The notes beneath the pieces are model-generated. The model made no database searches, was not told the origin of the DNA, and saw only the letters and a list, made by a program, of their open reading frames with translations. Both the position numbers and the translations under genes were made by a program. Shown here piece by piece: positions 45,387 to 55,195 of a DNA stretch of 64,000 nt. This DNA comes from an uncultured Erysipelotrichaceae bacterium (GTDB lineage: Bacteria; Bacillota_I; Bacilli_A; Erysipelotrichales; Erysipelotrichaceae): NCBI GenBank assembly GCA_947036815.1, contig CAMQRS010000001.1, positions 1 to 64,000 of the forward strand, in the 5' to 3' direction. Within the stretch, counting starts at the first letter, position 1, and each line of letters opens with the position of its first letter.

Positions 45387-47597
45387 ATGAAACAAAAATT
45401 TAATGTAGAAGGAATGCATTGTACGATGTGTTCGTCACGTTTAGATAAAACGATAAATCAATTAGAAGGGGTCTATATTGCACATGTGAATTTACTACAA
45501 AATACGATGCTAGTAGATTATGATGAGCAGATGATAACTAATGAAGATATATGTAGTGCTGTAAAAAAGATAGGTTTTAATGCAAGTATGGTTGTGAAGC
45601 AAACAAGCGTACAAGCCAAAAAAGAATCCCATACTACTTTATGGATATCAGTCATCCTATTAACAATATTAATGTATTTACATATGGGGCATATGTTTAA
45701 TATTTCAATGCCTGATTTCTTATATACAAATGAAGGAATCTTGTTTAATCTTATAGCACAGTGTTTGATTACTACCGTTATCCTTGTACTGCATGCGAAG
45801 TACTTTGTGAATGGTGTAAAGGCAATACTTGCTAAAGAAGCAAATATGGATAGCCTAGTTGCAATTGGTAGTGGGGCTTCATACTTATATAGTGTGTATT
45901 TATTATTTCCCCTATTTATGAATGCAAATAATCACGAATACCTTATGCAACATATGCACCAGTTCTATTTTGAAAGTGCTGCTATGATTGTAGTTATTAT
46001 TACGATTGGGAAACATTTAGAACATAAGAGTAAAGCAAAAACCAGTCAAGCCTTACATAAACTAATGGACTTAACTCCTAAAAATGTCATTGTTGTTAGA
46101 GATGAAAAAGAAATAGAAATAGAGTTTGATGATATTATGCTGAATGATATCTTGTTAATTAAAACAGGTCAAGTCATCGGCGTAGATGGAGTCATTATTC
46201 GTGGTCATGCAAGTATTGATGAATCGAGTATTAGTGGAGAAAGTATTCCTTTAGACAAACAAGAAGGCGATGAAGTTATTGGTGGTACTTTAAATGTACA
46301 AGGTACGTTCTATATGAAAGCATTAAAAATAAAAGACGAAACGACGCTAGCTCAAATAATTCAAATGGTTGAAAATGCGAGCAGTGCCAAACCTAAGTTA
46401 GCTAAACTTGCCGATTCAATAAGTAAACTATTTGTTCCTATTGTAGTCACTCTTGCAAGTATCGTATTTATCGTTTGGTATAGTTTAGGATATGGCTTTG
46501 AATTTGCATTCCAAATGGCTATTAGTGTATTGGTAATTTCTTGTCCGTGTGCCCTTGGCTTAGCAACCCCTACTGCAATCATGGTTGCTAGTGGAAATGC
46601 AGCTACACAAGGAATCTTATTAAAACGTAGTGAATCATTAGAAAGAATCCACGCAGTAACTTATATCGTATTGGATAAAACAGGTACGATTACGTATGGT
46701 AAACCAGAAGTTACAACCATGTATTCAAACAATCATTCCCATGTATTAGAAATTGCGCAAGCTATTGAGGCATTTAGTGAGCATCCTATTTCAAAAGCAA
46801 TCATGCAAAAAGCCAAGGCTGAAAACATCACTAGTGAGAATGCGACTAACTTTATTACGTTACAAGGATTGGGTGCAAGCGCAAGCTATAAAGATGTTCC
46901 TTATTTCCTAGGAAATATGAAGCTAATGGAGCAACAAGGTCTACCAAATTATATGGAAGAAGAAGCGAAACAACATGCATTGCTTGGAGAAACACTAATC
47001 TACTTAGCGAATGAACATGAAATAATTGCGATGTTTAGTTTAAGTGATAAAATTAAACCCAGTAGTATTCAAGCCATTTCACAGCTAAAAGAATTGGGTT
47101 ATCATATCGCCATGCTTAGTGGTGATCACCTTGTGAATGCGACTATGATTGCTAAACAAACTGGTATTGAGGAAGTATATGCACAACAATTACCACAAGA
47201 TAAAGCAGCCCTTATCAAAAAATTACAAGCAAATAACCATAAGGTCATGATGGTAGGAGATGGTATTAATGATGCAATTGCACTAAGTCAAGCGGATGTT
47301 GCAGTTGCCATTGGTGCTGGTAGTGATATTGCCATTGAAAGTGCTGATATAGTATTAGTAAAAAGTGATTTGTCTGATATTGTTAAAACGATTCATTTAG
47401 GTAAACGTGTCATTCGTAATATTAAACAGAACTTATTTTGGGCATTTATATATAATGTGATTGGTATTCCTATTGCGGCAGGATTATTCTTTATTCCTTT
47501 TGGTCTACAATTGAATCCAATCTATGCAGCAGCAGCAATGAGTCTAAGTAGTATATGTGTCGTATTAAATGCGCTGCGCCTTTCAATAAAAAAGTAA
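45387..47597 (+). CDS. copA: Copper-translocating P-type ATPase
   Basis: A 736-residue P1B-type ATPase exporting Cu+. One N-terminal heavy-metal domain has Cys12-x-x-Cys15 in GMHCTMCSS. Eight membrane segments follow, with the ion-site SCPCALGLATP (CPC). The phosphorylation loop is LDKTGTITYG, the SEHPISKAI His-Pro motif is in the nucleotide domain, and GDGINDA is the hinge. CPC plus a CxxC domain is typical of CopA. A GGAGGTG site precedes the ATG. No copZ or copY is adjacent. Confidence 0.93.
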   Translation: MKQKFNVEGMHCTMCSSRLDKTINQLEGVYIAHVNLLQNTMLVDYDEQMITNEDICSAVKKIGFNASMVVKQTSVQAKKESHTTLWISVILLTILMYLHMGHMFNISMPDFLYTNEGILFNLIAQCLITTVILVLHAKYFVNGVKAILAKEANMDSLVAIGSGASYLYSVYLLFPLFMNANNHEYLMQHMHQFYFESAAMIVVIITIGKHLEHKSKAKTSQALHKLMDLTPKNVIVVRDEKEIEIEFDDIMLNDILLIKTGQVIGVDGVIIRGHASIDESSISGESIPLDKQEGDEVIGGTLNVQGTFYMKALKIKDETTLAQIIQMVENASSAKPKLAKLADSISKLFVPIVVTLASIVFIVWYSLGYGFEFAFQMAISVLVISCPCALGLATPTAIMVASGNAATQGILLKRSESLERIHAVTYIVLDKTGTITYGKPEVTTMYSNNHSHVLEIAQAIEAFSEHPISKAIMQKAKAENITSENATNFITLQGLGASASYKDVPYFLGNMKLMEQQGLPNYMEEEAKQHALLGETLIYLANEHEIIAMFSLSDKIKPSSIQAISQLKELGYHIAMLSGDHLVNATMIAKQTGIEEVYAQQLPQDKAALIKKLQANNHKVMMVGDGINDAIALSQADVAVAIGAGSDIAIESADIVLVKSDLSDIVKTIHLGKRVIRNIKQNLFWAFIYNVIGIPIAAGLFFIPFGLQLNPIYAAAAMSLSSICVVLNALRLSIKK

Positions 47598-47684
47598 CTT
47601 TCAAATAGATTCTTTCTTATTTAAAGATTACTAGCGTTGTATTCTGAACTAACAATATTATCATACTCGTTCTTACATATAAAC

Positions 47685-47730
47685 AAAAAAACAGCAATAT
47701 TGAAATTTACTTTCATCTAGCTGTTTTTTT
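47685..47730. terminator. Terminator between copA and the surface protein gene
   Basis: Stem AAAAAACAGC/GCTGTTTTTT with a long loop, usable for copA on the plus strand and possibly the convergent gene. Confidence 0.7.
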
Positions 47731-47811
47731 ATTAAACTAATACTTATTAATTTTTATATCTTAAAGAATACATGAATATTTATACAAACATTCATTATAA
47801 ATAATAGTATA

Positions 47812-50709
47812 TTATTTTATTTTTTTTAATGTTAACATCCCCATGCACGAAACAGTAATAAGGAACGTATAGTATAGCACATTAGAACTATCTCCTGTAG
47901 GTGGTGGTGTATTATCACCTTGGTCTGTATCTCCTCCATCTGGAGGCGTTACATCGCCTCCGTCCGGTGGCGTAACTTCATCAGGTGCTTTTACACTAAA
48001 AGAAGCAGTCGAGGTAATCATGGTAGAAATAATTTTAATCGAATGATTCCCTATACCAAGGCTTTTAATATAATCTGCAGTTAATGTTACACTTACTTTA
48101 TTGTCTATATTATTAATTTTGTAATTATCAGAAGAGACTAACGCTCCATTTACATATACTTCTTCAAGAGTGTTATACAATGCTGTTGTTGTAAAAATTG
48201 CTTCTTCTCCAACTTCTACTACTTGTTTATCTCCTGATGCAATTTCGGTAGTAAGTGTTGTATCACTATATGCTATCGCATAAGTTGAGAACAATTTTGT
48301 ACTTAGTTTTAATGCTGTTCCATCATCTAATAATTCCAATTTTTCTCCGTTTTTATTTTCGATTTCAGTAATTATATCTGTCGTTCCTTCATGCATACGA
48401 TAAACGACATAACTATTTTTACCTTGAAGATTTGCTGGTAAAGGTATAATTGTCTCTATTAAGTTTGCACTCTTTGTGATATCTGCATCTGTAATTGTTT
48501 TACCACTTTTATCTGTTACCACCTTATTTAACGAAAGGTCAAGGAAAAGGCATACTTCTACATTATTATGATTGTTATCTGTTATAAAATCATTTATTTT
48601 TTTAACATCGGCATTTGAATCATCTGTTGCTTCAATTTTATCTGCGGTGAAAGTAATTTCAAATGAACCACCAGCATCTACTATTGTTTTATCAGCCGCT
48701 GTATATACATCATTAGTGGTCCCTGCCGTCGACCCTTCTGTAATAAATGCGTGATCTATATTTTCTATGCTGATAGAAGGTGTTCCTTCGGCTACATCCA
48801 CAATTGCAGATATTTTTTGTGTTAAAAATTCAATCAATCCAGTACTACTTGCATCTGTTATTTTAACGTGTATAGATCTATTAAATTCACCTTTAGATGC
48901 TACAATCGTATAATATCCTGGTGCTACATTTGTGAATGAGTATTTACCATCTTTACCAGTAATAACCGTAGCAATTTCTTTGTTTCCTTGCATTATTATA
49001 ACACTTGCATTTTCAATTGGATTGCTGTCTTGCTTAACTGTACCTTTTATATCGCAAGTTTTTTTCCACTGTGCTGTAATTTCTATATTTTTTTGAGAGA
49101 ACTTAAATGTTTCTCCAGGTTGATATAGTACATTACTTCCCGATATCTTCCATCCCATAAAAGAGTAACCGTTCTTAGTCATACTAGTAGTAGGCATTAC
49201 ACTCTCTCTGTTCTTAATTCCTGTTATTGATTCTGGAAGAGTTCCTTCTCCTCCACCATTTTTGAAAGTCGCAGTGTACTGAGTAGGTTGTGACTCTCCT
49301 TTTGAATAAACTATCATTTCTCCTACTTTAAGCAAATTCCCATGACTTTTATTTTCATGACGGTATTTATTATTGATAAATTTGGCACATACATCATAGT
49401 ATTTTATATTTTTGTCATTTCCAACAACATCTGCATTTTCTAAGTACTGAATTTCATAATTTTTTGCATCTACAACCTGTCCCTTACTATCATAAGCTAT
49501 AACAGTCGGATTCCGTAAACTTCCTTCTTCAATTATGTTATCACTAACCATAAATATAACAGGTTCTTTTTGAACCATAACTGTTCCATTACCACTTTGT
49601 ACATATCCACTATTTAGTGGTAGGTATTTTGTAATATCTGCCTTAAGCAAATTTTTCAAAAGATATTTACCACCTGTGATATTCAGTGATCCCACTTCTT
49701 TATCAACATATTCAACGCTATTATTTGTACCTGAGATAAATTTACCACCATATATATTGACAAGCGCATCTTTTCCTAGACCACCATCGCCTGGTGTATT
49801 ATTCCCAACATAAATTGCAGCTTTAGAAATCGACGTGTATGAACCTCCATAAATATGAGCTTCGACATCTCCAGATGCTCCTGCTACATATAATGCATAA
49901 TATGCCGATTCTGCACCGTGTACTTCACATGGCAAAGTTGTAAATGTACCACCAAGAACCTCTGCATACCCAGCTGCTATACCTAAAGAACCATGCACCC
50001 CAGTTACTGTACCATTATTAAAATACAATTCAGACTTTGGATTATAGCATTTAACTGCATAACTATAGCTGCCCCCGTTACAAGCTGAACAAGAGTTAGT
50101 AGTAAATGTACCACCATTTACAGTTGCAATACCATCATTAGACAACAGTGCTGTAGCCTTTGTAAAATTACCACCATTAATAGTCAATACACCACCCTGT
50201 CTGTTCATTATAGAAGAACCATTAGAATTAACTGAACCTGCGTATGTACCATTTTCAACAGTTAGTGTTCCATAATTATTGATTGCACCATAACCAGTCA
50301 TATTGGCAGCAGACGAATCTATAGTACCATTTCCTGTTACTATCATAGTCCCACGATTCTCAATAGGTCTTCCTTTAAAATTATTTTCTACTGTAATATC
50401 ATGCTCCTTCATATCCAATGTTATTGTTTTTCCTGCATCCAAAGTAGAAATTCCAGCCGTTGTTATTACAATATCTTGTTCCAAAGAAACAATATGTACT
50501 CCCTCTGCTGGTACAGCATCAATTGCATCTTTTAATGTAGGATAAAACTCTCCGTCCATCGTCGCTGCATTACCTGCAATTTTTTCAGCTACTTCTTCTG
50601 TAATATGCTCCTCCGTTGTTAGCGGTTCTGTGGCAAAAATATTCCAAGGTAAGATTGTTACCGTAAGAAATAATGCCAAGAAAAATGCTAATTGTTTTTT
50701 CATCTTCAT
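47812..50709 (-). CDS. Cell-wall-anchored surface protein with beta-helix and InlB-type repeat
   Basis: 965 residues with a signal peptide at 1-26. About 50-370 is rich in Gly, Asn and Thr repeats (GTLTVENGTY, GGVLTINGGNF, IATVNGGTF) predicted to fold as a right-handed beta helix. About 485-560 is an InlB/Listeria-Bacteroides repeat (TKNGYSFMGWKI). About 560-625 is a carboxypeptidase-regulatory-like beta-sandwich. The tail has PPDGGD repeats, a sorting-signal-like PPPTGDSS, one membrane segment and KKIK. PPTGD differs from LPXTG at the first residue. Adhesin or matrix role inferred. Confidence 0.8.
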   Translation of the reverse strand: MKMKKQLAFFLALFLTVTILPWNIFATEPLTTEEHITEEVAEKIAGNAATMDGEFYPTLKDAIDAVPAEGVHIVSLEQDIVITTAGISTLDAGKTITLDMKEHDITVENNFKGRPIENRGTMIVTGNGTIDSSAANMTGYGAINNYGTLTVENGTYAGSVNSNGSSIMNRQGGVLTINGGNFTKATALLSNDGIATVNGGTFTTNSCSACNGGSYSYAVKCYNPKSELYFNNGTVTGVHGSLGIAAGYAEVLGGTFTTLPCEVHGAESAYYALYVAGASGDVEAHIYGGSYTSISKAAIYVGNNTPGDGGLGKDALVNIYGGKFISGTNNSVEYVDKEVGSLNITGGKYLLKNLLKADITKYLPLNSGYVQSGNGTVMVQKEPVIFMVSDNIIEEGSLRNPTVIAYDSKGQVVDAKNYEIQYLENADVVGNDKNIKYYDVCAKFINNKYRHENKSHGNLLKVGEMIVYSKGESQPTQYTATFKNGGGEGTLPESITGIKNRESVMPTTSMTKNGYSFMGWKISGSNVLYQPGETFKFSQKNIEITAQWKKTCDIKGTVKQDSNPIENASVIIMQGNKEIATVITGKDGKYSFTNVAPGYYTIVASKGEFNRSIHVKITDASSTGLIEFLTQKISAIVDVAEGTPSISIENIDHAFITEGSTAGTTNDVYTAADKTIVDAGGSFEITFTADKIEATDDSNADVKKINDFITDNNHNNVEVCLFLDLSLNKVVTDKSGKTITDADITKSANLIETIIPLPANLQGKNSYVVYRMHEGTTDIITEIENKNGEKLELLDDGTALKLSTKLFSTYAIAYSDTTLTTEIASGDKQVVEVGEEAIFTTTALYNTLEEVYVNGALVSSDNYKINNIDNKVSVTLTADYIKSLGIGNHSIKIISTMITSTASFSVKAPDEVTPPDGGDVTPPDGGDTDQGDNTPPPTGDSSNVLYYTFLITVSCMGMLTLKKIK

Positions 50710-50764
50710 ATTTTCCCTCTTGCTTTTCTAGTGTATATAGTTTTTATTAAATTCAACCTCTTAT

Positions 50765-50793
50765 ATAGTATATTTTGCCAATAGTAAAGTCAA
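50765..50793 (-). promoter_or_regulatory. Promoter of the surface protein gene
   Basis: Minus-strand TTGACT (50788-50793) and TACTAT (50765-50770), 17-base spacer. Confidence 0.6.
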
Positions 50794-50817
50794 CAGGAAG
50801 TCCCCCTATAATGAAAC

Positions 50818-50851
50818 AAATATAATATAATTTACAAATTATATTATATTT
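50818..50851. repeat. 34-base near-perfect palindrome in a divergent promoter region
   Basis: Perfect 16-base arms (50818-50833 and 50836-50851) around AC, made only of A and T. It lies between the surface-protein promoter and the YrvL-like gene. A large operator or cruciform is possible. Confidence 0.6.
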
Positions 50852-50907
50852 CATTTAACTTATGCTATACTACTCTATATTCATTATGGATATTGGAGGC
50901 TTTAACA

Positions 50908-51318
50908 ATGAAAAACAAGTTATCATCCTTGCTTGGTAAGGTTTTTGTCATTTTATTTATCATAGGATTATTTTACATAATAACATTCTTTGGCGGAGCA
51001 ATTATGAAAGTCTTTGGTCTTACCTATGATTCCTTTACCAGTGTCGTTATCTTTTTTATCTTAACTTCTTTATTTGGTTTCCCTTTAGAGTTATTCGCTA
51101 AAGCTCTTCCAATTGTATTATTAAATATGAATCGATTACAACTCATAGGAGCTCGTACTTTATTCTTATTCCTAGATACACTAACAACATCAACCATCAT
51201 GCTTATTGTTGATCATTATATGGATAGTGTGAGTGCATCTAATTCTTCCATTGTTGTCATTTCATTTGTTATGGCAGCTACCTCTCTTGAAGATATCAAA
51301 TATAAGGATATTGAATAA
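50908..51318 (+). CDS. YrvL family-like membrane protein
   Basis: About 136 residues, four membrane segments (about 10-35, 43-60, 65-80, 88-105 and a C-terminal one). The ending SSIVVISFVMAATSLEDIK and overall layout resemble the YrvL regulatory protein family, which in Bacillus influences an alternative sigma-factor regulon. The start at 50908 has GGAGG upstream. The assignment is by memory of the pattern and should be treated as moderate. It is divergent from the surface protein, with a large palindrome between. Confidence 0.6.
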   Translation: MKNKLSSLLGKVFVILFIIGLFYIITFFGGAIMKVFGLTYDSFTSVVIFFILTSLFGFPLELFAKALPIVLLNMNRLQLIGARTLFLFLDTLTTSTIMLIVDHYMDSVSASNSSIVVISFVMAATSLEDIKYKDIE

Positions 51319-51329
51319 ACAAAATCAGT

Positions 51330-51371
51330 AAAAGGAACGACTCCTATATGAAATAGGTATCGTTCCTTTTT
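51330..51371 (+). terminator. Terminator of the YrvL-like gene
   Basis: Stem AAAGGAACGA/TCGTTCCTTT with an inner CCTAT/ATAGG helix and T-run. Confidence 0.85.
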
Positions 51372-51399
51372 GTTTGTATATTATATCTTCATTATAAAG

Positions 51400-51440
51400 A
51401 AAAGAAACAATCGTTATATAAATAACAATTGTTTCTTTTT
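51400..51440 (-). terminator. Terminator of the sodium symporter gene
   Basis: Stem AAAGAAACAAT/ATTGTTTCTTT with GTTAT/ATAAC inside, between convergent genes. Confidence 0.8.
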
Positions 51441-51477
51441 GAATGTCTACATATTAAGTCTTTACGTATTCACTGAA

Positions 51478-52839
51478 TTATAATCTAAATACTCCTTGAA
51501 TAATTAGAATAAAAAGTAACACTGGAACAATGTACTTTAATACAAATTCAAAGAATTTTGGCATACGCATACCTTCTCCAGTATTTGCTTCTTTAATGAA
51601 GTTTTTATATCCCCATCCAAACTTGTTTGTACAAAACATTAACATGATGAATGAACCTACAGGTAACACTACATTAGAAACTAGATAATCTTCTAAGTCT
51701 AAAATGTTTGTTCCTTCTCCAAATGGTTGGAAGTCACTCCAAATATTAAATCCAAATACACAAGGCAATGATAATACAAACAATAAGATACCGTTTGTGA
51801 CACAAGCTTTCATTCGACTAACTTTGAATTTTTCCATATTCATTGTGATAATATTTTCACTCACTGCAATAATTGTAGAAAGTGAAGCAAAGCTCATAAA
51901 CATAAAGAATAAGCTACCCCACAATTGTCCTAATGGCATGTTTATGAATACATTAGGTAACGTTATAAAAATTAAACTAGGTCCACTATCTACTGCCACT
52001 CCATAAGCGAAACAAGCAGGAAAAATAATTAAACCTGACACGATAGCTACTAACGTATCTAAGATTGCAATATTCAAACTTTCTCCAAATAACGCTCTGT
52101 CTTTTTTTAGATAACTTCCGAATACTAACATTGAACCCATCCCTAAACTTAATGTAAAGAAGGCTTGATTCATTGCTGAAACAACTACTTTCATAATTCC
52201 TATTTCTTTAACAACTTCTAAATCCGGAAGTAGATAGAAAGCTAATCCTTCACTTCCTCCTTCTAAAAATAGTGAGTTTACTGCCAATATAGCCATGATA
52301 GACAATAGCAATAACATCATTACTTTAGTGATTTTTTCTACACCCTTTTGTAATCCTAACGTACATACTCCGAAACCAACACATACCACTATACCCATCC
52401 AAAAAGTAAGTGCGAGAGGGTCTGCTAGTAAAGAAGCAAAATAATTCCCTACTTCAACAGTAGATAAGTTATTAAAATTCCCAACTGCAAAACTATAGAA
52501 ATAATACAACATCCATCCTGATACAACTGTATAAAACATAACTAATATATAGTTTCCTATCATTGCGAATGTTCCGTGTATATGCCATTTAGAACCTTTG
52601 GGTTCTAGTTCTTGATAGGATGATACAATAGATTTTTGAGAAGCTCTCCCCATTGCAAATTCCATCGTTAGAATTGGTGTTCCTAATAGCACTAAAAAGA
52701 ATATATAGGCTAATACAAACGCTCCTCCTCCACTTTCTCCAACAACATACGGGAAACGCCAAACATTTCCAATTCCGATAGCGCAACCTGCACTAAGTAA
52801 TATAAATCCTAAACGTGATCCGAACTTTTCTCTCTTCAT
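51478..52839 (-). CDS. Sodium-dependent transporter, NSS/SNF family
   Basis: About 453 residues, 11-12 membrane segments. The N-terminal SRLGFILLSAGCAIGIGNVWRFPYV is the diagnostic first segment of LeuT-type neurotransmitter:sodium symporters. Segment 6/8 regions (AFFTLSLGMGSMLVFGSY, FASLSTIIAVSENI) carry the sodium and substrate sites. It probably imports an amino acid. The start at 52839 has GGAG upstream; the frame from 52893 does not. Confidence 0.9.
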   Translation of the reverse strand: MKREKFGSRLGFILLSAGCAIGIGNVWRFPYVVGESGGGAFVLAYIFFLVLLGTPILTMEFAMGRASQKSIVSSYQELEPKGSKWHIHGTFAMIGNYILVMFYTVVSGWMLYYFYSFAVGNFNNLSTVEVGNYFASLLADPLALTFWMGIVVCVGFGVCTLGLQKGVEKITKVMMLLLLSIMAILAVNSLFLEGGSEGLAFYLLPDLEVVKEIGIMKVVVSAMNQAFFTLSLGMGSMLVFGSYLKKDRALFGESLNIAILDTLVAIVSGLIIFPACFAYGVAVDSGPSLIFITLPNVFINMPLGQLWGSLFFMFMSFASLSTIIAVSENIITMNMEKFKVSRMKACVTNGILLFVLSLPCVFGFNIWSDFQPFGEGTNILDLEDYLVSNVVLPVGSFIMLMFCTNKFGWGYKNFIKEANTGEGMRMPKFFEFVLKYIVPVLLFILIIQGVFRL

Positions 52840-52947
52840 AATAATTCTCCATTCATAGCCTATTAAGTATACCAAAAATATTAGTAAATTCAACCACTTT
52901 TCGAAACGCTTATAATAGTTTATAATATAGATATAAGAGGTGAAACT

Positions 52948-53703
52948 ATGAGTGATAAAAGAGCAATCGCAATCTTTGATTCTGGATTAGGCGGAATCAG
53001 TGTATTAAAACAGTTTAAACAACAATTACCACATGAGAATTATTTATATTTTGGAGACAGTTTACATGCTCCTTATGGGATTAAAGATAAGGAAGAAATC
53101 ATACGACGTTGCCAAGAAATATGTGATTACTTTATTAAACAAGAAATTAAGGCAATAGTGATTGCGTGTAATACCGCTACTAGTGCTGCTGCTACAACAC
53201 TGAGAGCTAATTATGATATTCCTGTCATTGGAATGGAACCAGCACTAAAGGTTGCCGCACACAACAAAAGCAAGCAAAACATTGTCGTTATGGCAACTCC
53301 ATTCACATTAAAAGAAACAAAATTCAAATCACTATTAAAAGAATATAGTGAAAGTAATACTGTGAATTGTATTGCATGTAATGAATTAGTAGAAATCGTA
53401 GAAAACAAGCAACTGTCAAATGAAACTTTAGTAAACAAACAATTGAATACCTATTTTGAATCTATTGATATGAGTAATGTACAAAGCATTGTGTTAGGTT
53501 GTACTCATTTTAGTTTTTATATTCCCTATTTACATGCATTATTTCCTCATATCAATATTATTGATGGAAACAAAGGGACTGTGAATCATGTAAAAGAAAT
53601 TCTAATGGTAAATAAACAATTGAATGATTCTTTGGGAAGTATTCGTATCGAAAATTCAGATAGTAGTAAAATAGCTTTATGTGAATCTTTATTAGAAGAT
53701 TAA
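52948..53703 (+). CDS. murI: Glutamate racemase
   Basis: A 251-residue cofactor-independent racemase making D-glutamate for peptidoglycan. Seen are FDSGLGGISVL (about 10-20), the first catalytic Cys in VIACNTATSAAA (Cys74) and the second in VLGCTHFSF. Length is near the usual 260-270. AGAGGTGA precedes the start. It overlaps a short operon with the AEC and msrA genes. Confidence 0.95.
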   Translation: MSDKRAIAIFDSGLGGISVLKQFKQQLPHENYLYFGDSLHAPYGIKDKEEIIRRCQEICDYFIKQEIKAIVIACNTATSAAATTLRANYDIPVIGMEPALKVAAHNKSKQNIVVMATPFTLKETKFKSLLKEYSESNTVNCIACNELVEIVENKQLSNETLVNKQLNTYFESIDMSNVQSIVLGCTHFSFYIPYLHALFPHINIIDGNKGTVNHVKEILMVNKQLNDSLGSIRIENSDSSKIALCESLLED

Positions 53704-53706
53704 CGC

Positions 53707-54627
53707 ATGGTAAATTTTAATAATTTATTAGGCTTACAATTTCAAATGTTTTTTTATGCTTGTATTGGTTTTTTATTGTGTAAATGGAATATCATTTCAA
53801 AAACTGCTAAAGAGTCATTAACTAATCTTGTTATCTATGTCGCTTTACCTAGCAGTATTGTTTCCTCATTTCTTGTGGATATCAATGTAGACATCATTAA
53901 AAACCTTTCAATCGTATTTCTATTATCTTTTGCGATCCAGTTTGCATGCCTTGCGCTTAGTTACCTTATCTTTCGTAACTATGAGAAAACATCATATAGC
54001 GTATTAAAATATGCTACCATTTGTTCAAACAGTGGTTTTATGGGTACTCCTTTAGTCCAAGGGATATATGGAACTCAAGGGTTGTTGTATGCCTCTGTCT
54101 ATTTAATTGCAGTTCGTATCTTTATGTGGAGTGTTGGATTATCTTGTTTCTGTGATACTTCGTATAAAGAGGTTATCAAAAAAGTAATCACACACCCCTG
54201 TATTATTGCCGTAGTTATTGGAATCTTTTTCATGATTACACAAATACAGTTGCCTAACTTTATGTTAACTAGTATCGATGGAATTAGTTCTTCAACTACA
54301 TTTTTATCTATGTTAGTAATTGGAATTATTTTATCTGAAGCTAACTTTAAACATATGATAAGTAAACTTTCTTTATTTTACAGTGGGATTCGCTTATGTG
54401 TTATTCCAATCACTGTATTTATTGTATGCTACTCACTAGGATTCGATCCCTTGGTAAGCGCTATCTCTTGTGTATTAGCTGGGATGCCTGCTGGAAGCAC
54501 TACTGCAATACTTGCAAGCAAGTATAAAGGAAATGAACAACTAGCTACACAATTAGTCTTTGTTTCTACTGTATTTTCATTACTTACTATTCCTTTATTA
54601 TGTATGGGAATTGAACTAATTTACTAG
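53707..54627 (+). CDS. AEC family transporter
   Basis: 306 residues, ten membrane segments in two five-segment halves, typical of the auxin efflux carrier family. NSGFMGTPLVQGIYG (the family N-x-G-F-M-G-x-P motif) and AGMPAGSTTAILASKY are visible. It starts three bases after murI and is followed nine bases later by msrA. Substrates in bacteria include malate and malonate; this one is undetermined. Confidence 0.87.
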   Translation: MVNFNNLLGLQFQMFFYACIGFLLCKWNIISKTAKESLTNLVIYVALPSSIVSSFLVDINVDIIKNLSIVFLLSFAIQFACLALSYLIFRNYEKTSYSVLKYATICSNSGFMGTPLVQGIYGTQGLLYASVYLIAVRIFMWSVGLSCFCDTSYKEVIKKVITHPCIIAVVIGIFFMITQIQLPNFMLTSIDGISSSTTFLSMLVIGIILSEANFKHMISKLSLFYSGIRLCVIPITVFIVCYSLGFDPLVSAISCVLAGMPAGSTTAILASKYKGNEQLATQLVFVSTVFSLLTIPLLCMGIELIY

Positions 54628-54636
54628 GAGGTATAT

Positions 54637-55149
54637 ATGGAACGTAAAATTTATATAGGCGCTGGCTGCTTTTGGGGTGCTCAAAAATATTTTAGCTACA
54701 TTCGTGGTGTTCTCAAGACACGGGTGGGGTATGCGAATGGTAACGGGATAAACCCTTCTTATGAGGATGTTAAAAAAGATAGTGGTCATGTAGAATGCGT
54801 AGAAATCATTTATGATAATGATATGTTATCATTGCCTTTACTACTTGAAGCATTTTATGCAATTATAGATCCTACCTCATTAAATAAACAAGGGGAAGAT
54901 ATCGGTATTCAGTATCGTAGTGGTATTTACTATGAGGCTATGGATGACTTATCGCTAATTGAACAATCAATTAATATATTAAAGAATAAGGTTCAACCAA
55001 TGTGCATAGAAGTAGAGCCCCTACATAATTTTTATGAAGCTGAGGAGCATCACCAACATTACTTAGAAAAAAACGCAGATGGATATTGTCATATTGGTCA
55101 ATGTGCATTTGATAGAGCCCAAGAAATAAACAAAGTAGCAAATCACTAA
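54637..55149 (+). CDS. msrA: Peptide methionine-S-sulfoxide reductase
   Basis: A 170-residue MsrA. The catalytic Cys11 is in GAGCFWGAQKYF and the later GYANG, GHVECV and DPTSLNKQGEDIGIQYRS motifs are intact. HHQHYLEKN is near the end. It repairs oxidised methionine using thioredoxin. No MsrB domain is fused. AGGAGG precedes the start. Confidence 0.96.
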   Translation: MERKIYIGAGCFWGAQKYFSYIRGVLKTRVGYANGNGINPSYEDVKKDSGHVECVEIIYDNDMLSLPLLLEAFYAIIDPTSLNKQGEDIGIQYRSGIYYEAMDDLSLIEQSINILKNKVQPMCIEVEPLHNFYEAEEHHQHYLEKNADGYCHIGQCAFDRAQEINKVANH

Positions 55150-55171
55150 ATTAGTGACTTGCTGCTTTTTC
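55133..55171. terminator. Terminator after msrA
   Basis: Compound stem AGTAGCAA/TTGCTGCT and TCACTA/TAGTGA with a T-run, overlapping the msrA stop. Confidence 0.75.
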
Positions 55172-55195
55172 TTATTTCGATAACTGTGTGATCCC

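Noticed and set aside
47925-47975. PPDGGD-coding repeat as a mobile or phase-variable DNA repeat
   Set aside because: Only two to three copies, with codon differences; best explained as a proline-rich wall-spanning linker.
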